Shown here: one piece after another, positions 16,955 to 26,053 of the stretch | Numbering within the stretch: the first letter of the stretch is position 1 | Layout of the letters: every line of letters begins with the position of its first letter | NCBI RefSeq assembly: GCF_039523415.1 | Contig: NZ_BAAAFG010000002.1 | Span: 62,001-126,000 of the forward strand | DNA: 64,000 nucleotides | DNA from: Gangjinia marincola | GTDB taxonomy: Bacteria > Bacteroidota > Bacteroidia > Flavobacteriales > Flavobacteriaceae | Reading direction: 5' to 3' | The notes under the pieces: model-generated | The model's database searches: none | What the model saw: only the letters and a program-made list of their open reading frames with translations | Told to the model about the DNA's origin: nothing | Position numbers and translations under genes: made by a program

Positions 16955-18346
16955 CTATTGTCCTCTAAAGAAGATCACCGTGCTTAACGTCCTAAGTATG
17001 ATACGAATGTCTAAAAAGAAGCTGCGGTGTTTTATATAATACAAGTCATATTGAAGTTTCTCTAACGTATCCTCTTCACTGGAGGCATATTTTGCATTTA
17101 CTTGTGCCCAACCTGTAAGACCCGGATTAATTACATGACGCGTTTCATAGAAAGGGATTTTACGCGATAATTCTCTTACAAAAACGGGTCGCTCTGGTCT
17201 AGGACCTATGAGGCTCATATCCCCTTTTAAAATATTTAGGAATTGAGGGAGTTCATCAAGTCGCGATTTTCTCAGTAGTTTTCCAAAGACAGTAATTCTA
17301 GCATCATTTTTTTGGGCCCATTGTGCTCCACCAGACTCGGCGTTGGTGACCATGGATCGCAACTTAAGGATGTAAAAAACTTTTCCGTTTTTTCCAACTC
17401 GCATTTGAGAATAGAATAGAGGTCCACGATTTCCAACTAGGTTTCCTACTAATATAAACGGCAAGAAAAGACTACCTACTAATACTCCAATACCGGCAAA
17501 AAGAATATCAAATAAGCGCTGGAAAAAGAGATAGAGTTTATTTTGATTGCTTCTGCTGAATGGGAAATAACGATAAAAATCTTTGGCTACATGCTGCACC
17601 GGAATTCGATGTGTAATTTCTTCATATACCTGAGTGTACTCTTTGATAGGAAATCCATTTTCCAGTAAATAGATAAGTTCGCTGTATAACTCTGCAGTGA
17701 TATTTTCATCATGTGTACTTGTCACTACAACTTCATTGATATCAAATTCATTAATAGATCTTCTAATATCTAATACATTAAACTCAATCAAATGGTGATC
17801 CTTAGGCTTAGCCGTTTTTTTATTGGTATCTACATATCCCACTAATGTTAAATTAGGGTCTGCTTTTTCAAGCTGTTCTTTGATATCGTCTACATCAAAT
17901 GAATCTCCAACAATGAGGATACGCTTATTAAAGCGCTGAATAGCCACAAACTTGACATACGCGTAGCGCCATAATGCCAAAGGAGTAAGAAGCGATAGAA
18001 AGAAATAAATAATCTGTAAGCGATTCTCTGGTAATGGCGGAGTATAAAAAGGCGTTAGAATATAAAATAAAACCGTGATAGAAGTGGCAAGCGTTATATT
18101 TTGAAAGGTTTTATAAAATTTACTAGCCTTTTGTAAATTATACAACTCAAAAATTTCGGCAAAGATAATTAGGTAAATAGCCAAAACTATTGACCAAATC
18201 CAACTGTCAACCCGAATTGAAAAATAACCAAAATCAAAGATCTGCCCTACAAGAAAAAGAGTTCCTAAAGAAAAGACGATGTCGAAAATTCTAAGTAAGA
18301 CAATGCGCTCTGAAATCTCAAAATGATAGGTAGATGTTTTACTCAT
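16955..18346 (-). CDS. Initiating glycosyl-1-phosphate transferase (WbaP/WcaJ type)
   Basis: A 463-residue polyprenyl glycosylphosphotransferase that should transfer the first sugar phosphate to undecaprenyl phosphate. Four N-terminal helices (about 10-130) and a cytoplasmic Rossmann-like CoA-binding-type region (about 135-240, with RILIVGDSFDVDDI) precede one more helix and the catalytic bacterial sugar transferase domain (about 270-463): FYILKLRSM, KSRLDELPQFLNILKGDMSLIGPRPERP and GLTGWAQVN. Length is normal for the large WbaP-like class. It is the last gene of the 46-kb polysaccharide cluster on the minus strand; a second, shorter initiating transferase sits near the cluster's start. Confidence 0.92.
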   Translation of the reverse strand: MSKTSTYHFEISERIVLLRIFDIVFSLGTLFLVGQIFDFGYFSIRVDSWIWSIVLAIYLIIFAEIFELYNLQKASKFYKTFQNITLATSITVLFYILTPFYTPPLPENRLQIIYFFLSLLTPLALWRYAYVKFVAIQRFNKRILIVGDSFDVDDIKEQLEKADPNLTLVGYVDTNKKTAKPKDHHLIEFNVLDIRRSINEFDINEVVVTSTHDENITAELYSELIYLLENGFPIKEYTQVYEEITHRIPVQHVAKDFYRYFPFSRSNQNKLYLFFQRLFDILFAGIGVLVGSLFLPFILVGNLVGNRGPLFYSQMRVGKNGKVFYILKLRSMVTNAESGGAQWAQKNDARITVFGKLLRKSRLDELPQFLNILKGDMSLIGPRPERPVFVRELSRKIPFYETRHVINPGLTGWAQVNAKYASSEEDTLEKLQYDLYYIKHRSFFLDIRIILRTLSTVIFFRGQ

Positions 18347-18376
18347 TCAAAACAGTTAAATCACTGCAAAGATAAG

Positions 18377-19399
18377 TTAAATTGAAGATAGGAGATCATT
18401 CCATTGATGCTTAACATGTGCCCAATCGAATTTTTCGACTTTGTTTCTGGCATTTTCAACTAATAGCCTTCTTTGCTGTTCATTATTCATTAATTGCTCA
18501 ACTCGATCCCTGATTTGATCAGGACGATCTTTTTCAACAAGCATGCCATCTACGTTGTCATCAATTAGAAAAGGAACTCCGCCAACGTTAGTGGAAATAA
18601 CAGGAAGTCCCAACGCCATAGCTTCTATAACACTTACGGGAGTGTTATCAAAGTTCGTTGTGCTTAAAAAAATATTGTATTCTTCGGCGAGTTTGATCCA
18701 TACCTCCTTTTCTAATTTTCCGGTAAATGTAACAGGGAGATTTTTTTCTTCCGCGTAAGCGAAACATTCTTTTTGAGATCCATCCTTATCTGGTCCTACC
18801 ATGCAAAGTTGGGCATTTGGATAATCGTTTAATATAAGCTCTAACGTCTTGAGCGCAAGAATTGGGTTATAAAGCTGAGCAAATGATCTAACCCACAATA
18901 GTTTAGGTGTGTTAATATCTCTTTGAGTATATGTGTATCGATCTATTTCAATCGTGTTAGGAATTAATATTGTGTTCGAAAATTTATTTTTTAAGAAAGA
19001 TTCCTTTAAATATCCTGATGGTGCAACATTTATGAAGGCATATTTAAATATAGCTTCGGCGGCCTTTGGAGTTTGTTCTAATCGATTAGGTAGATTACCC
19101 CCGTGTAAAATTGGAATGTATGGAATACCCAAACGTCTACATAGTTTTGCGATGACATATGCGTACCAAAAGTTTGCTGTGCTATAGGTATCGATTAGAA
19201 CTACATTCGCCCAATTTCTTTTTTGAATGACCGTTTTTACCATCTCTACCAGGCGCATTCCCTTGTCCTTGGCACTTGATGAGATGACAACTTGGTGTCC
19301 TTCCTTTCTCAAAAGATTGGACAATAAGTTAATCGTAGTTACTGTTACAGCACTATGAAGTAAGTTGTTCCCTATGTATACCAGATTTTTTGGTTTCAT
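18377..19399 (-). CDS. Glycosyltransferase family 4 (GT-B)
   Basis: A 340-residue GT-B enzyme. The donor-binding half shows TFTGKL-like spacing and the E-x7-E motif region: STTNFDNTPVSVIEAMALGLPVISTNVGGVPFLI, which is typical of GT4 family enzymes using nucleotide sugars. Near the N-terminus is a glycine-rich acceptor-side motif (VYIGNNLLHSAVT). Sugar specificity cannot be told. The start overlaps the end of the upstream polymerase-like gene by 47 bases; I kept it because the residues from MKPKNLVYIGN align with the usual GT4 opening. Confidence 0.88.
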   Translation of the reverse strand: MKPKNLVYIGNNLLHSAVTVTTINLLSNLLRKEGHQVVISSSAKDKGMRLVEMVKTVIQKRNWANVVLIDTYSTANFWYAYVIAKLCRRLGIPYIPILHGGNLPNRLEQTPKAAEAIFKYAFINVAPSGYLKESFLKNKFSNTILIPNTIEIDRYTYTQRDINTPKLLWVRSFAQLYNPILALKTLELILNDYPNAQLCMVGPDKDGSQKECFAYAEEKNLPVTFTGKLEKEVWIKLAEEYNIFLSTTNFDNTPVSVIEAMALGLPVISTNVGGVPFLIDDNVDGMLVEKDRPDQIRDRVEQLMNNEQQRRLLVENARNKVEKFDWAHVKHQWNDLLSSI

Positions 19400-20708
19400 T
19401 GACTACGTATAATAATGCTAATCCATATATAAATGCGGGGGCTACCAGTCGCATGGAACTATGATTAATGGTAAGGAACCAAAATAATAAAAAACTAAAA
19501 AAATACGGATTGCGTTTCGTTCTAAACCAATAGACAGCAGGAACAATAATTAAAATTCCAAGTGCAAATAAACCAAACATTCCATGTTCTGATAATAATC
19601 TACTTAATTCATTATGTGTTGCTAAAGCTTCTACCCCTTTTTCATCTCTATATTCTTTTGCCTTTCCTACCCCAATACCAGTTATTGGGTTTTCTTTAAA
19701 TCCATCTAATTCTGCGCTTAATAATTCTGCTCTCCCAGTGGTAATATCTTCTTTTAAACGACCAGCGGCATCTTTGTTGGTATATCGATTGACAATTAAC
19801 CCGCCTGTTTGAATTGTAGCAAAAATCCAAACTGCAATCAATGCTCCTACAATAGTACCTATTTTAGGGATGACTGATGCTTTAACACGAACACTGGAGA
19901 TAGAAAAATAGATGAGGATGAACGCAGCAGCGCAAACGGCTCCAGTAAATACCCCTCCCCTTGAAAAGGTGCCCAAGGCACGTAAAGTCATCAATCCCAA
20001 CAACGCTAAATCGATGATATTGATGAGTTTGTTTTTAACAATGAATACTCTAGTCAGTAAAATAAACATGCCCAAGCCTAGAATAGTAGATACCTGATTA
20101 GGTCCAAAGCCTCCAGATGCCGCCGCATTAGATGCTGTACCACTTATTGCATCTTTAAGGCTTGGATTGTACAGATAAATATAAACCGTTGTCGCTACAA
20201 TAGGCATTAATAGGGCGATAAGAATATTCTTGATTTGAAGCAAAGTAACCTTTGTGTAAAAACAGTATAGTGCCGAAAAACCTAGACATATAGGGCCAAT
20301 CAAATTGAAAATAATAGCTTTTCTAACATTTGTTTCATAATCCAAATTAATGGCAGAAAAAAGAATTCCCGGCACTAGAAAAAAAAGATAAAGCCAATAA
20401 GGATAAGCTCTGTTGGATGGGCCTTTAAAAACCAATCCTAAAAACAAGAAAAAAGTCACTGCGTATTTTGACATTTCCCAGGAGATCGTACCCTTGGTCA
20501 TCCTGAGAAAAACTTCAGCTCCTGTGATGTAGGCAGCAGCTATTAATACTTCATGATTTTTATTTTGCTTTTTGATGATGATAAAAAGGAAATAAGCCAT
20601 AGTACCTAGCCCGTAGATCATTGCAACAGGTCTATATATAGATACCAACAAGGCTATCAAACCGTGTAGCATAAGTAATTTAACATATGAAAATTTAGTG
20701 ATTTGCAT
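19353..20708 (-). CDS. O-antigen polymerase/ligase-type membrane protein (Wzy/WaaL-like)
   Basis: A 451-residue polytopic membrane protein with about 10-12 hydrophobic segments and a larger periplasmic loop near residues 300-360 that carries GRAELLSAELDGFKENPITGIGVGKAKEYR and a following THNE, the arrangement of the Wzy_C/O-antigen ligase family (His in the loop). It would polymerise lipid-linked repeat units or ligate the chain to its anchor. No symbol is given because Wzy and WaaL cannot be separated by eye. It lies between glycosyltransferase genes, 13-14 bases overlapping the upstream one. Confidence 0.85.
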   Translation of the reverse strand: MQITKFSYVKLLMLHGLIALLVSIYRPVAMIYGLGTMAYFLFIIIKKQNKNHEVLIAAAYITGAEVFLRMTKGTISWEMSKYAVTFFLFLGLVFKGPSNRAYPYWLYLFFLVPGILFSAINLDYETNVRKAIIFNLIGPICLGFSALYCFYTKVTLLQIKNILIALLMPIVATTVYIYLYNPSLKDAISGTASNAAASGGFGPNQVSTILGLGMFILLTRVFIVKNKLINIIDLALLGLMTLRALGTFSRGGVFTGAVCAAAFILIYFSISSVRVKASVIPKIGTIVGALIAVWIFATIQTGGLIVNRYTNKDAAGRLKEDITTGRAELLSAELDGFKENPITGIGVGKAKEYRDEKGVEALATHNELSRLLSEHGMFGLFALGILIIVPAVYWFRTKRNPYFFSFLLFWFLTINHSSMRLVAPAFIYGLALLYVVNETKKSGIHREQLTS

Positions 20709-21837
20709 CTGGAAAAATATCTTTATTTAGATGCTCCAAATAATATTCATAAGTAAACTTTGCAGCACTCTCATGCGCATGTAGGCTCATTTTTGTCAAC
20801 ATATCTTGTGTCAACGTGTTTAATACTTCTATGATCTCTTTAAGTTTATGTGCTGTTGTAGGAGTTACCAAAAAGCCATTAACCCGATTAATAACATATT
20901 GAGGAATTGCTGAAACATCTGAAACTATGGGAATACAACCAAAATTCATTGCTTCTGCTATAACCTTTGGAAAACCCTCTGAGGCTGTAGAGGGCAGTAA
21001 AAAAAAATGAGATTTCTTATAAATGTTAAAAACCGCCTCTACTCCCAGAAACCCGTGAAAAATCATATTGACACCGGTTTTTTTTGATAATTGGATATAT
21101 TCCTCTTTATGTTCTCCATCTCCTACGAAATGAACCGTATCAACGCTTGATTTATCTTCTAGCTCACGAAAAGTCTCAAGTATTCTTCGTACTCCTTTAG
21201 GATCTTCTAATCTTCCTACAAAACAATACGTAAATGGACGTTCAAATTTCTTTTTTTTAGATATTAGTTTACCCTCTTCCCTATCTTTTTCAATCAAACA
21301 AGGGTTTTCAAAGGTATAACAATGCTTCGGCTGATTTGGCCAGGCTCCATTGATGGTAACTTTACGCGATTGTTTTTTTAACAAGCTTCGCTGTATTTTA
21401 TACCCCAAAGGTGGATTTTCCTGATTCCAGTTTCCGGCATATTTATACCACCCTTGCTTTTTTATAAAGCGGGTCAAATATGGAATTAAATAAACGCCTA
21501 TACCTGTAGGACAACGCAACTGCCATATATCAACTTTTTCAACATACTTATTAATCAATTTAATTGTAGCAGGAGCGCGGTAAATAACATCAAGTTTTGA
21601 AAACCATTTATCTCCCCCGGTAGGAGTGATCGGTATAAAATGTATGTCCTCATGAGTGTAAGGCATCGAACTTGGTGGAGGAGTTGTATCGTGATAAGTA
21701 CCTACATGATAAATCACATCAAATAGCGATTTGAGGTAATTTATTTCGGTTATTGTTGGACCCCAGCCTACAATTATACCATTATGATCGCGATAATGCT
21801 CTGTATGAGATATAATGAGAAGTTTTCTTTTTTTCAT
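20695..21837 (-). CDS. Glycosyltransferase family 4
   Basis: A 380-residue GT-B glycosyltransferase. The C-terminal half has TYCFVGRLEDPKGVRRIL (donor domain start) and FLLPSTASEGFPKVIAEAMNFGCIPIVSDVSAIPQYV, the GT4 E-x7-E region. The N-terminal half starts with KLLIISHTEHYRDHNGIIVGWGPTITEI. Cytosolic or membrane-associated; adds one sugar to the repeat unit, identity unknown. Overlaps the polymerase gene start by 14 bases and follows the next upstream gene by 9 bases. Confidence 0.88.
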   Translation of the reverse strand: MKKRKLLIISHTEHYRDHNGIIVGWGPTITEINYLKSLFDVIYHVGTYHDTTPPPSSMPYTHEDIHFIPITPTGGDKWFSKLDVIYRAPATIKLINKYVEKVDIWQLRCPTGIGVYLIPYLTRFIKKQGWYKYAGNWNQENPPLGYKIQRSLLKKQSRKVTINGAWPNQPKHCYTFENPCLIEKDREEGKLISKKKKFERPFTYCFVGRLEDPKGVRRILETFRELEDKSSVDTVHFVGDGEHKEEYIQLSKKTGVNMIFHGFLGVEAVFNIYKKSHFFLLPSTASEGFPKVIAEAMNFGCIPIVSDVSAIPQYVINRVNGFLVTPTTAHKLKEIIEVLNTLTQDMLTKMSLHAHESAAKFTYEYYLEHLNKDIFPDANH

Positions 21838-21846
21838 TTTTTAAAT

Positions 21847-22887
21847 CTACTTTTCATTATAAATTCTTATGCATTTGGCGTAGTATTTTTCAGCACTAAA
21901 GTACTGATCAAAAATCTGTTTCAATGTAGCCGAGGTATTTTCAGCCTGAATTTTTTCTATTCTTTTTTGCCATTGATCTAAATCAAAATTATCGATAATA
22001 AATCTTTGATCCACCTTATTCAATAGTGTTGCAACCTCACCGGTATAGTTGGACAAAAATGGAATACCCTTGCTCATATATTCAATCAAAACCAAGGGGC
22101 CGCTTTCAGAATGTGCAGTTTGCAGTCCAAACGAATAGTTAGGTAATATACGTTGAATATTTACCTCATCATGTATAAAGATAACATTGTCATTTAGATT
22201 ATGACGTTGTACATAATCTTGTAGTTCATCGAAATACTCTGGTTCAACAACCTTACCGTAAAAAGTAATTGTTTTTTCTAATCGCTTTATTAACGACAGC
22301 GAAAATAATTGATTCTTTACGCGCTTTATATTCCCTACCTGTACAAAATCAGTCCCTTTTATATTTTTAAATGTATTATCTGGAAAAATAGTGTTTGGCA
22401 ACAGAAAAATACTTTGTTTAGGGATACGTAAATGTTTTGTCGCCCAATTGGTTAGAGATTTAGAAACTCCTATATATTTACGAGGTTTAAGAAATGAATC
22501 TAAACCAAAAGGAATGTTCTTATCTATATCTATTTTTCCGTAATGATCATGAAAAACCAGCTTTGAAAAGTTCCCTGATAATTTTGCAATAATCGCAACA
22601 TAGCGATAGGTATGACGCATATGAACATGTATAATATCATATTGGTTCAATAATCGAATCACTTTTCTAATCGCATGAGGGTCTATTTTTGATTTGCGCT
22701 CAAGCAGAGTTACTTCTATATTCTTGTGCAAAAGGTCTTTTAAAGCACCATAATTTGAAATGCACAGAATATGTACGTCCTCATTATGATAGTTGAGTAA
22801 ATTAGATAAATCTACTAAGACGCGTTCTGCTCCTCCAACACTTAGATCGTCAATGACTTGAAGTATTTTCATTTTTTTACTATTCAT
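21847..22887 (-). CDS. Glycosyltransferase family 4
   Basis: About 346 residues from the ATG at 22887 (MNSKK); this start makes a 4-base ATGA overlap with the upstream stop, the usual coupling in this cluster. An ATG five codons later (22872) is also possible, and the longer frame to 22944 would run deep into the upstream gene. N-terminal motif VIDDLSVGGAERVLVDL is the classic GT4 acceptor-side loop with GGAER; the donor domain has VQVGNIKRVKNQ and SGPLVLIEYMSKGIPFLSNYTGEV. Sugar specificity unknown. Confidence 0.87.
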   Translation of the reverse strand: MNSKKMKILQVIDDLSVGGAERVLVDLSNLLNYHNEDVHILCISNYGALKDLLHKNIEVTLLERKSKIDPHAIRKVIRLLNQYDIIHVHMRHTYRYVAIIAKLSGNFSKLVFHDHYGKIDIDKNIPFGLDSFLKPRKYIGVSKSLTNWATKHLRIPKQSIFLLPNTIFPDNTFKNIKGTDFVQVGNIKRVKNQLFSLSLIKRLEKTITFYGKVVEPEYFDELQDYVQRHNLNDNVIFIHDEVNIQRILPNYSFGLQTAHSESGPLVLIEYMSKGIPFLSNYTGEVATLLNKVDQRFIIDNFDLDQWQKRIEKIQAENTSATLKQIFDQYFSAEKYYAKCIRIYNEK

Positions 22888-24221
22888 CCTGCATAGGATT
22901 CTATATCGGCTCCTTCTTTTAATTTTATTGAAGAAAGGCGCCATGACTTTCCAACTTGAAATAATAACAATGGTAAAAGAAGCAGAGCGATTAGCACTCC
23001 TGGCAAAAGAAGTAGTTTATTCTTTTTAAAGCGGTATGGAATCATCGAAAAAGGCAGTGATTTTAATAATGCTAAAATACTTGCTTTTCTCCCAAAATAT
23101 TTTCTATAATAATATAAAACGCTGGGAATTGGCTTAGGGTCAAAGACTTTAGACGACTTAAACGCATCCCAAGCTCCCATTTGCCTCAACCCGCCAGATG
23201 AAGCTTTGTAGTGAACTCTACTTGCCAAAGGATTTGAAATATTCCTAAAACCCGCTAAATACGCGCGCATACCAAACTCACCATCTCCCATTCGTTGTTT
23301 CTCAAATTGTCGATCAAAAAGACCTATCTCTTTAAAAACCTTTTTTTGAATAAGTACATTTCCTGTATCTAACTGATCAGCTATTCTAAAGAAAGAATAA
23401 TTTTCGGGTACGTTATCCCCAATGGTTGAGATTGATACCCCAGAAGATATTTGTGCATCAAAAAAATCAAGGCACTTTAAATGATTTTTGATCCAGTTTT
23501 CATCAACACTGCTGTCGTCATCGTATAGTAAAAAATATGCTGCATCAGAAGCTTTTATTGCTGTATTTCTAGCTAGCCACAAAGCTTTCTCTTCTTGACG
23601 TAAGACCTTTAGATCGAGTTTAAACTGTTCGTAAAATTGAGCATCAAATGGCTCTGATTGATCCACAACAAAAACATCAAAATTACGATAGGTCTGTTGC
23701 TCTAAATCTTTCAATCCGTTTAGCAAATAGTCATACCGGTTAAGCGTTGGAATAATAACAGATATTTTAGGATTACGTTCGATTAATGACGACCTAAATG
23801 TTTCAAATCCATCATCATGTATTGGATTTTTATACATGCTCACTTTATGAACACTTCTTGAGGTATTGAACGCCTCAATTTCTCTAAACGGATTTTTAAA
23901 CGTAGCTATTCTTATCAACAAGCAATAATAACTCCAAACAGATTTAAAGTATCTCCTTATAAACCTATATTGATCTGCAAGCCCTACATCTGTTGAAGGT
24001 TCTAATGTCTTATCATACTTAATCAAACCTCTTTGTAAGAGCTGCCACGACAAATCCTGACTTTTTGCAGCTAAGGTTGACCACTGATTATTCTCTTTGT
24101 TAAGATTGTATTGATTAAAGTCAACATTATGCGACGGATCAGGATATATAGAATTTTTACCTAGCGGGCATTTTCTAAAGTAATGTACGGGCTGAATGTA
24201 TTTTAAAAAATGAAATAGCAT
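22884..24221 (-). CDS. Glycosyltransferase family 2 with N-terminal extension
   Basis: A 445-residue GT-A enzyme starting at the ATG at 24221, which overlaps the upstream stop (TGATG); the TTG one codon earlier is less likely. About 145 residues of unusual N-terminal sequence precede the GT2 core KISVIIPTLNRYDYLLNGL. The core has the nucleotide-sugar DxD region as YDDDSSVDENW and a later RMGDGEFGMRAYLAGF, which suggests the ED-type catalytic area. The C-terminus has a hydrophobic stretch (LLLLPGVLIALLLLPLLLF) that may anchor it to the membrane. Function within repeat-unit assembly is inferred from the cluster. Confidence 0.85.
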   Translation of the reverse strand: MLFHFLKYIQPVHYFRKCPLGKNSIYPDPSHNVDFNQYNLNKENNQWSTLAAKSQDLSWQLLQRGLIKYDKTLEPSTDVGLADQYRFIRRYFKSVWSYYCLLIRIATFKNPFREIEAFNTSRSVHKVSMYKNPIHDDGFETFRSSLIERNPKISVIIPTLNRYDYLLNGLKDLEQQTYRNFDVFVVDQSEPFDAQFYEQFKLDLKVLRQEEKALWLARNTAIKASDAAYFLLYDDDSSVDENWIKNHLKCLDFFDAQISSGVSISTIGDNVPENYSFFRIADQLDTGNVLIQKKVFKEIGLFDRQFEKQRMGDGEFGMRAYLAGFRNISNPLASRVHYKASSGGLRQMGAWDAFKSSKVFDPKPIPSVLYYYRKYFGRKASILALLKSLPFSMIPYRFKKNKLLLLPGVLIALLLLPLLLFQVGKSWRLSSIKLKEGADIESYAG

Positions 24222-24733
24222 CAACTAGAAATAGGTTTAGCCGGCAAACCTACTAAAATTAAATCACTATCATAGGATTTTGTAACACAGGAAGAGGCTC
24301 CAACAACAACATGATCGCCTAAAGTTAATGGACCTATGATAGTAGCATTCGCTCCCATCTCTAAAAAGTCTCCAATAGTAAAATCACCATGTTTATTTGA
24401 ATTCAGCCCGAGACAATTTCCCCCTGTAAAAATTGGATAGTCCCCGATCTTACAAATGCCATTTATCACTAATCCTAATGAAGGATGGTGAATGCGTATT
24501 CCTTTTCCAATCTGTGCTTTATAATGAATATCGCAATTCGAATATGCTTGTAGTAAAAAGAAAACGGGTAACAAAAGGAATCTGATCACTGGATAAGCCC
24601 GCTTGAAAACTAAATAAAGGCTATGCTCAAGTCTATAGTGAAGAACACCTATAAATGCTCTACTAAAAAGCACGTGAAAAACTCTCCACTTACTTTTACC
24701 AAGCATTCGTTTAAAATCAATCAAAAGCTTCAT
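24221..24733 (-). CDS. Serine acetyltransferase-like hexapeptide acyltransferase
   Basis: A 170-residue left-handed beta-helix acyltransferase from the ATG at 24733; a GTG two codons upstream (24739) is the alternative. It has GKGIRIHHPSLGLVI, the catalytic-His region of SAT-like enzymes, followed by hexapeptide turns (IGDYPIFTGG, IGDFLEMGANATIIGPLTLGDHVVVGASSCVTK). A 45-residue N-terminal helical part includes a hydrophobic segment (VIRFLLLPVFFLLQAY). In a polysaccharide cluster, O- or N-acetylation of a sugar is more likely than serine acetylation. It sits between two glycosyltransferase genes with overlaps. Confidence 0.8.
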   Translation of the reverse strand: MKLLIDFKRMLGKSKWRVFHVLFSRAFIGVLHYRLEHSLYLVFKRAYPVIRFLLLPVFFLLQAYSNCDIHYKAQIGKGIRIHHPSLGLVINGICKIGDYPIFTGGNCLGLNSNKHGDFTIGDFLEMGANATIIGPLTLGDHVVVGASSCVTKSYDSDLILVGLPAKPISS

Positions 24734-24738
24734 TAGCA

Positions 24739-25908
24739 CTAATTTTGATAAAAATGAGCAAATTCTTCTTTTTGTTTCTCTAAGTTGAAGTGCACTTTTA
24801 CTCGTTGCCTCGCATTTTCAAGAACACGCTCTTTATGGTGTTGTGGTAAGTTATAAATTTCTATAATTTTATTCTTTAGATCTTCAGCAGTATAATTTTT
24901 AACCACCCAGCCGGTTTCTCCTTCTAGAATATTCTCCTTAAGCGCACCGGTATCAAATGATATACAAAGCTTTCCATATCCCTGAGCCTCTAACAGTGCG
25001 TTACAAAAGCCTTCGGTATAACTGGTCTGTACGTACATATCACATTGTTTAAGTCTTATTAAAGTGTCCTTATGCGATTTCTTTCCTAATAAAAAAACGT
25101 GGTTTTCCAGATTCCGTTGATGAATGTGAAATAAGTAGCGCTCCCAATCCCTTTCGTCTCCATTTCCTATGACGTTCCACACAAAATCAAAACCACTTTC
25201 CCTAAGTTGATATGCAGCCTCAATGAGAATATCTATATTTTTAATATAATGCAGTCTGGCAATAGTTAAGAGTTCAACAGGCTTTGAAAAATCCATATTA
25301 GTATCAATAGATTCACACACTTTAATCGCCGGCGTGATGATCTGAATCGGACACTTTTTTGGTAGACCCAAAGCGTAAGCCTTCTCTAAAAGATCATTAG
25401 ATATACTATGCACTTTATCTAATTGGCTCCACATTAAATGATATATGTTCGTATGCTTTAATGGATAAACATTAATATCAAATCCCCTTAGGCTAACCGC
25501 CATTTTTGCATCAATCGCTTCAGCAACGTATTCTTTTCCTACTGCCATGGTACCAAAACCAAAGTGCAGCCAGTCAGCTTTTGCTTTCAATACATGCTGG
25601 AATAAATACATCTTTTTTACGATCAGCGAAGCTTTTGATCCGCGATCTCGCTCCAGCTTCCAAAATTTAACTAAACGTGACGTATAAAATGTATACGCAA
25701 TTATCGTTGTGATAACTGAAAAAGCTAAGCGAACAAGATTCCTTCCGGCATATGGCGCTGATCTAACGTTCGATAGTTTGTACTTTTTATCATGCCTGTC
25801 TACATATAAAGTTACAGAAAATCCACGTTCTTGAAGCCCTTTGATTTTTGCATTGAAAAAGGTTTCAGAATATGCGGGAGGATTACTTAAGACAAGACCT
25901 ATTTTCAA
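24739..25908 (-). CDS. Glycosyltransferase family 4
   Basis: A 389-residue GT-B enzyme. The start is a TTG at 25908 (KIGLVLSNPPAYSETFFNAKI, the usual opening of this group); no ATG precedes it in the 145-base gap. The donor domain shows LTIARLHYIKNIDILIEA and MYVQTSYTEGFCNALLEAQGYGKLCISFDTGALKENI, a GT4 pattern. An N-terminal hydrophobic segment (VITTIIAYTFY) may be a membrane contact. Its stop codon overlaps the GTG candidate start of the acetyltransferase gene. Confidence 0.87.
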   Translation of the reverse strand: MKIGLVLSNPPAYSETFFNAKIKGLQERGFSVTLYVDRHDKKYKLSNVRSAPYAGRNLVRLAFSVITTIIAYTFYTSRLVKFWKLERDRGSKASLIVKKMYLFQHVLKAKADWLHFGFGTMAVGKEYVAEAIDAKMAVSLRGFDINVYPLKHTNIYHLMWSQLDKVHSISNDLLEKAYALGLPKKCPIQIITPAIKVCESIDTNMDFSKPVELLTIARLHYIKNIDILIEAAYQLRESGFDFVWNVIGNGDERDWERYLFHIHQRNLENHVFLLGKKSHKDTLIRLKQCDMYVQTSYTEGFCNALLEAQGYGKLCISFDTGALKENILEGETGWVVKNYTAEDLKNKIIEIYNLPQHHKERVLENARQRVKVHFNLEKQKEEFAHFYQN

Positions 25909-26053
25909 TATAGTGAATGTATTTTACAGTTTAACAAATAATAGGATTGGTTCATAAACAACATTATACTGATGTAAATAGCACTACTAAAAGTAATATA
26001 TAATATTGGTTAAGGTATAGCACATACTTTTAAGCAAGCGACAAGGTGCCGAA

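Noticed and set aside
22888..22944. Longer start for the GT4 gene at 21847
   Set aside because: Would overlap the upstream gene by 61 bases and add a basic stretch not seen in GT4 proteins; the ATG at 22887 gives a 4-base overlap.
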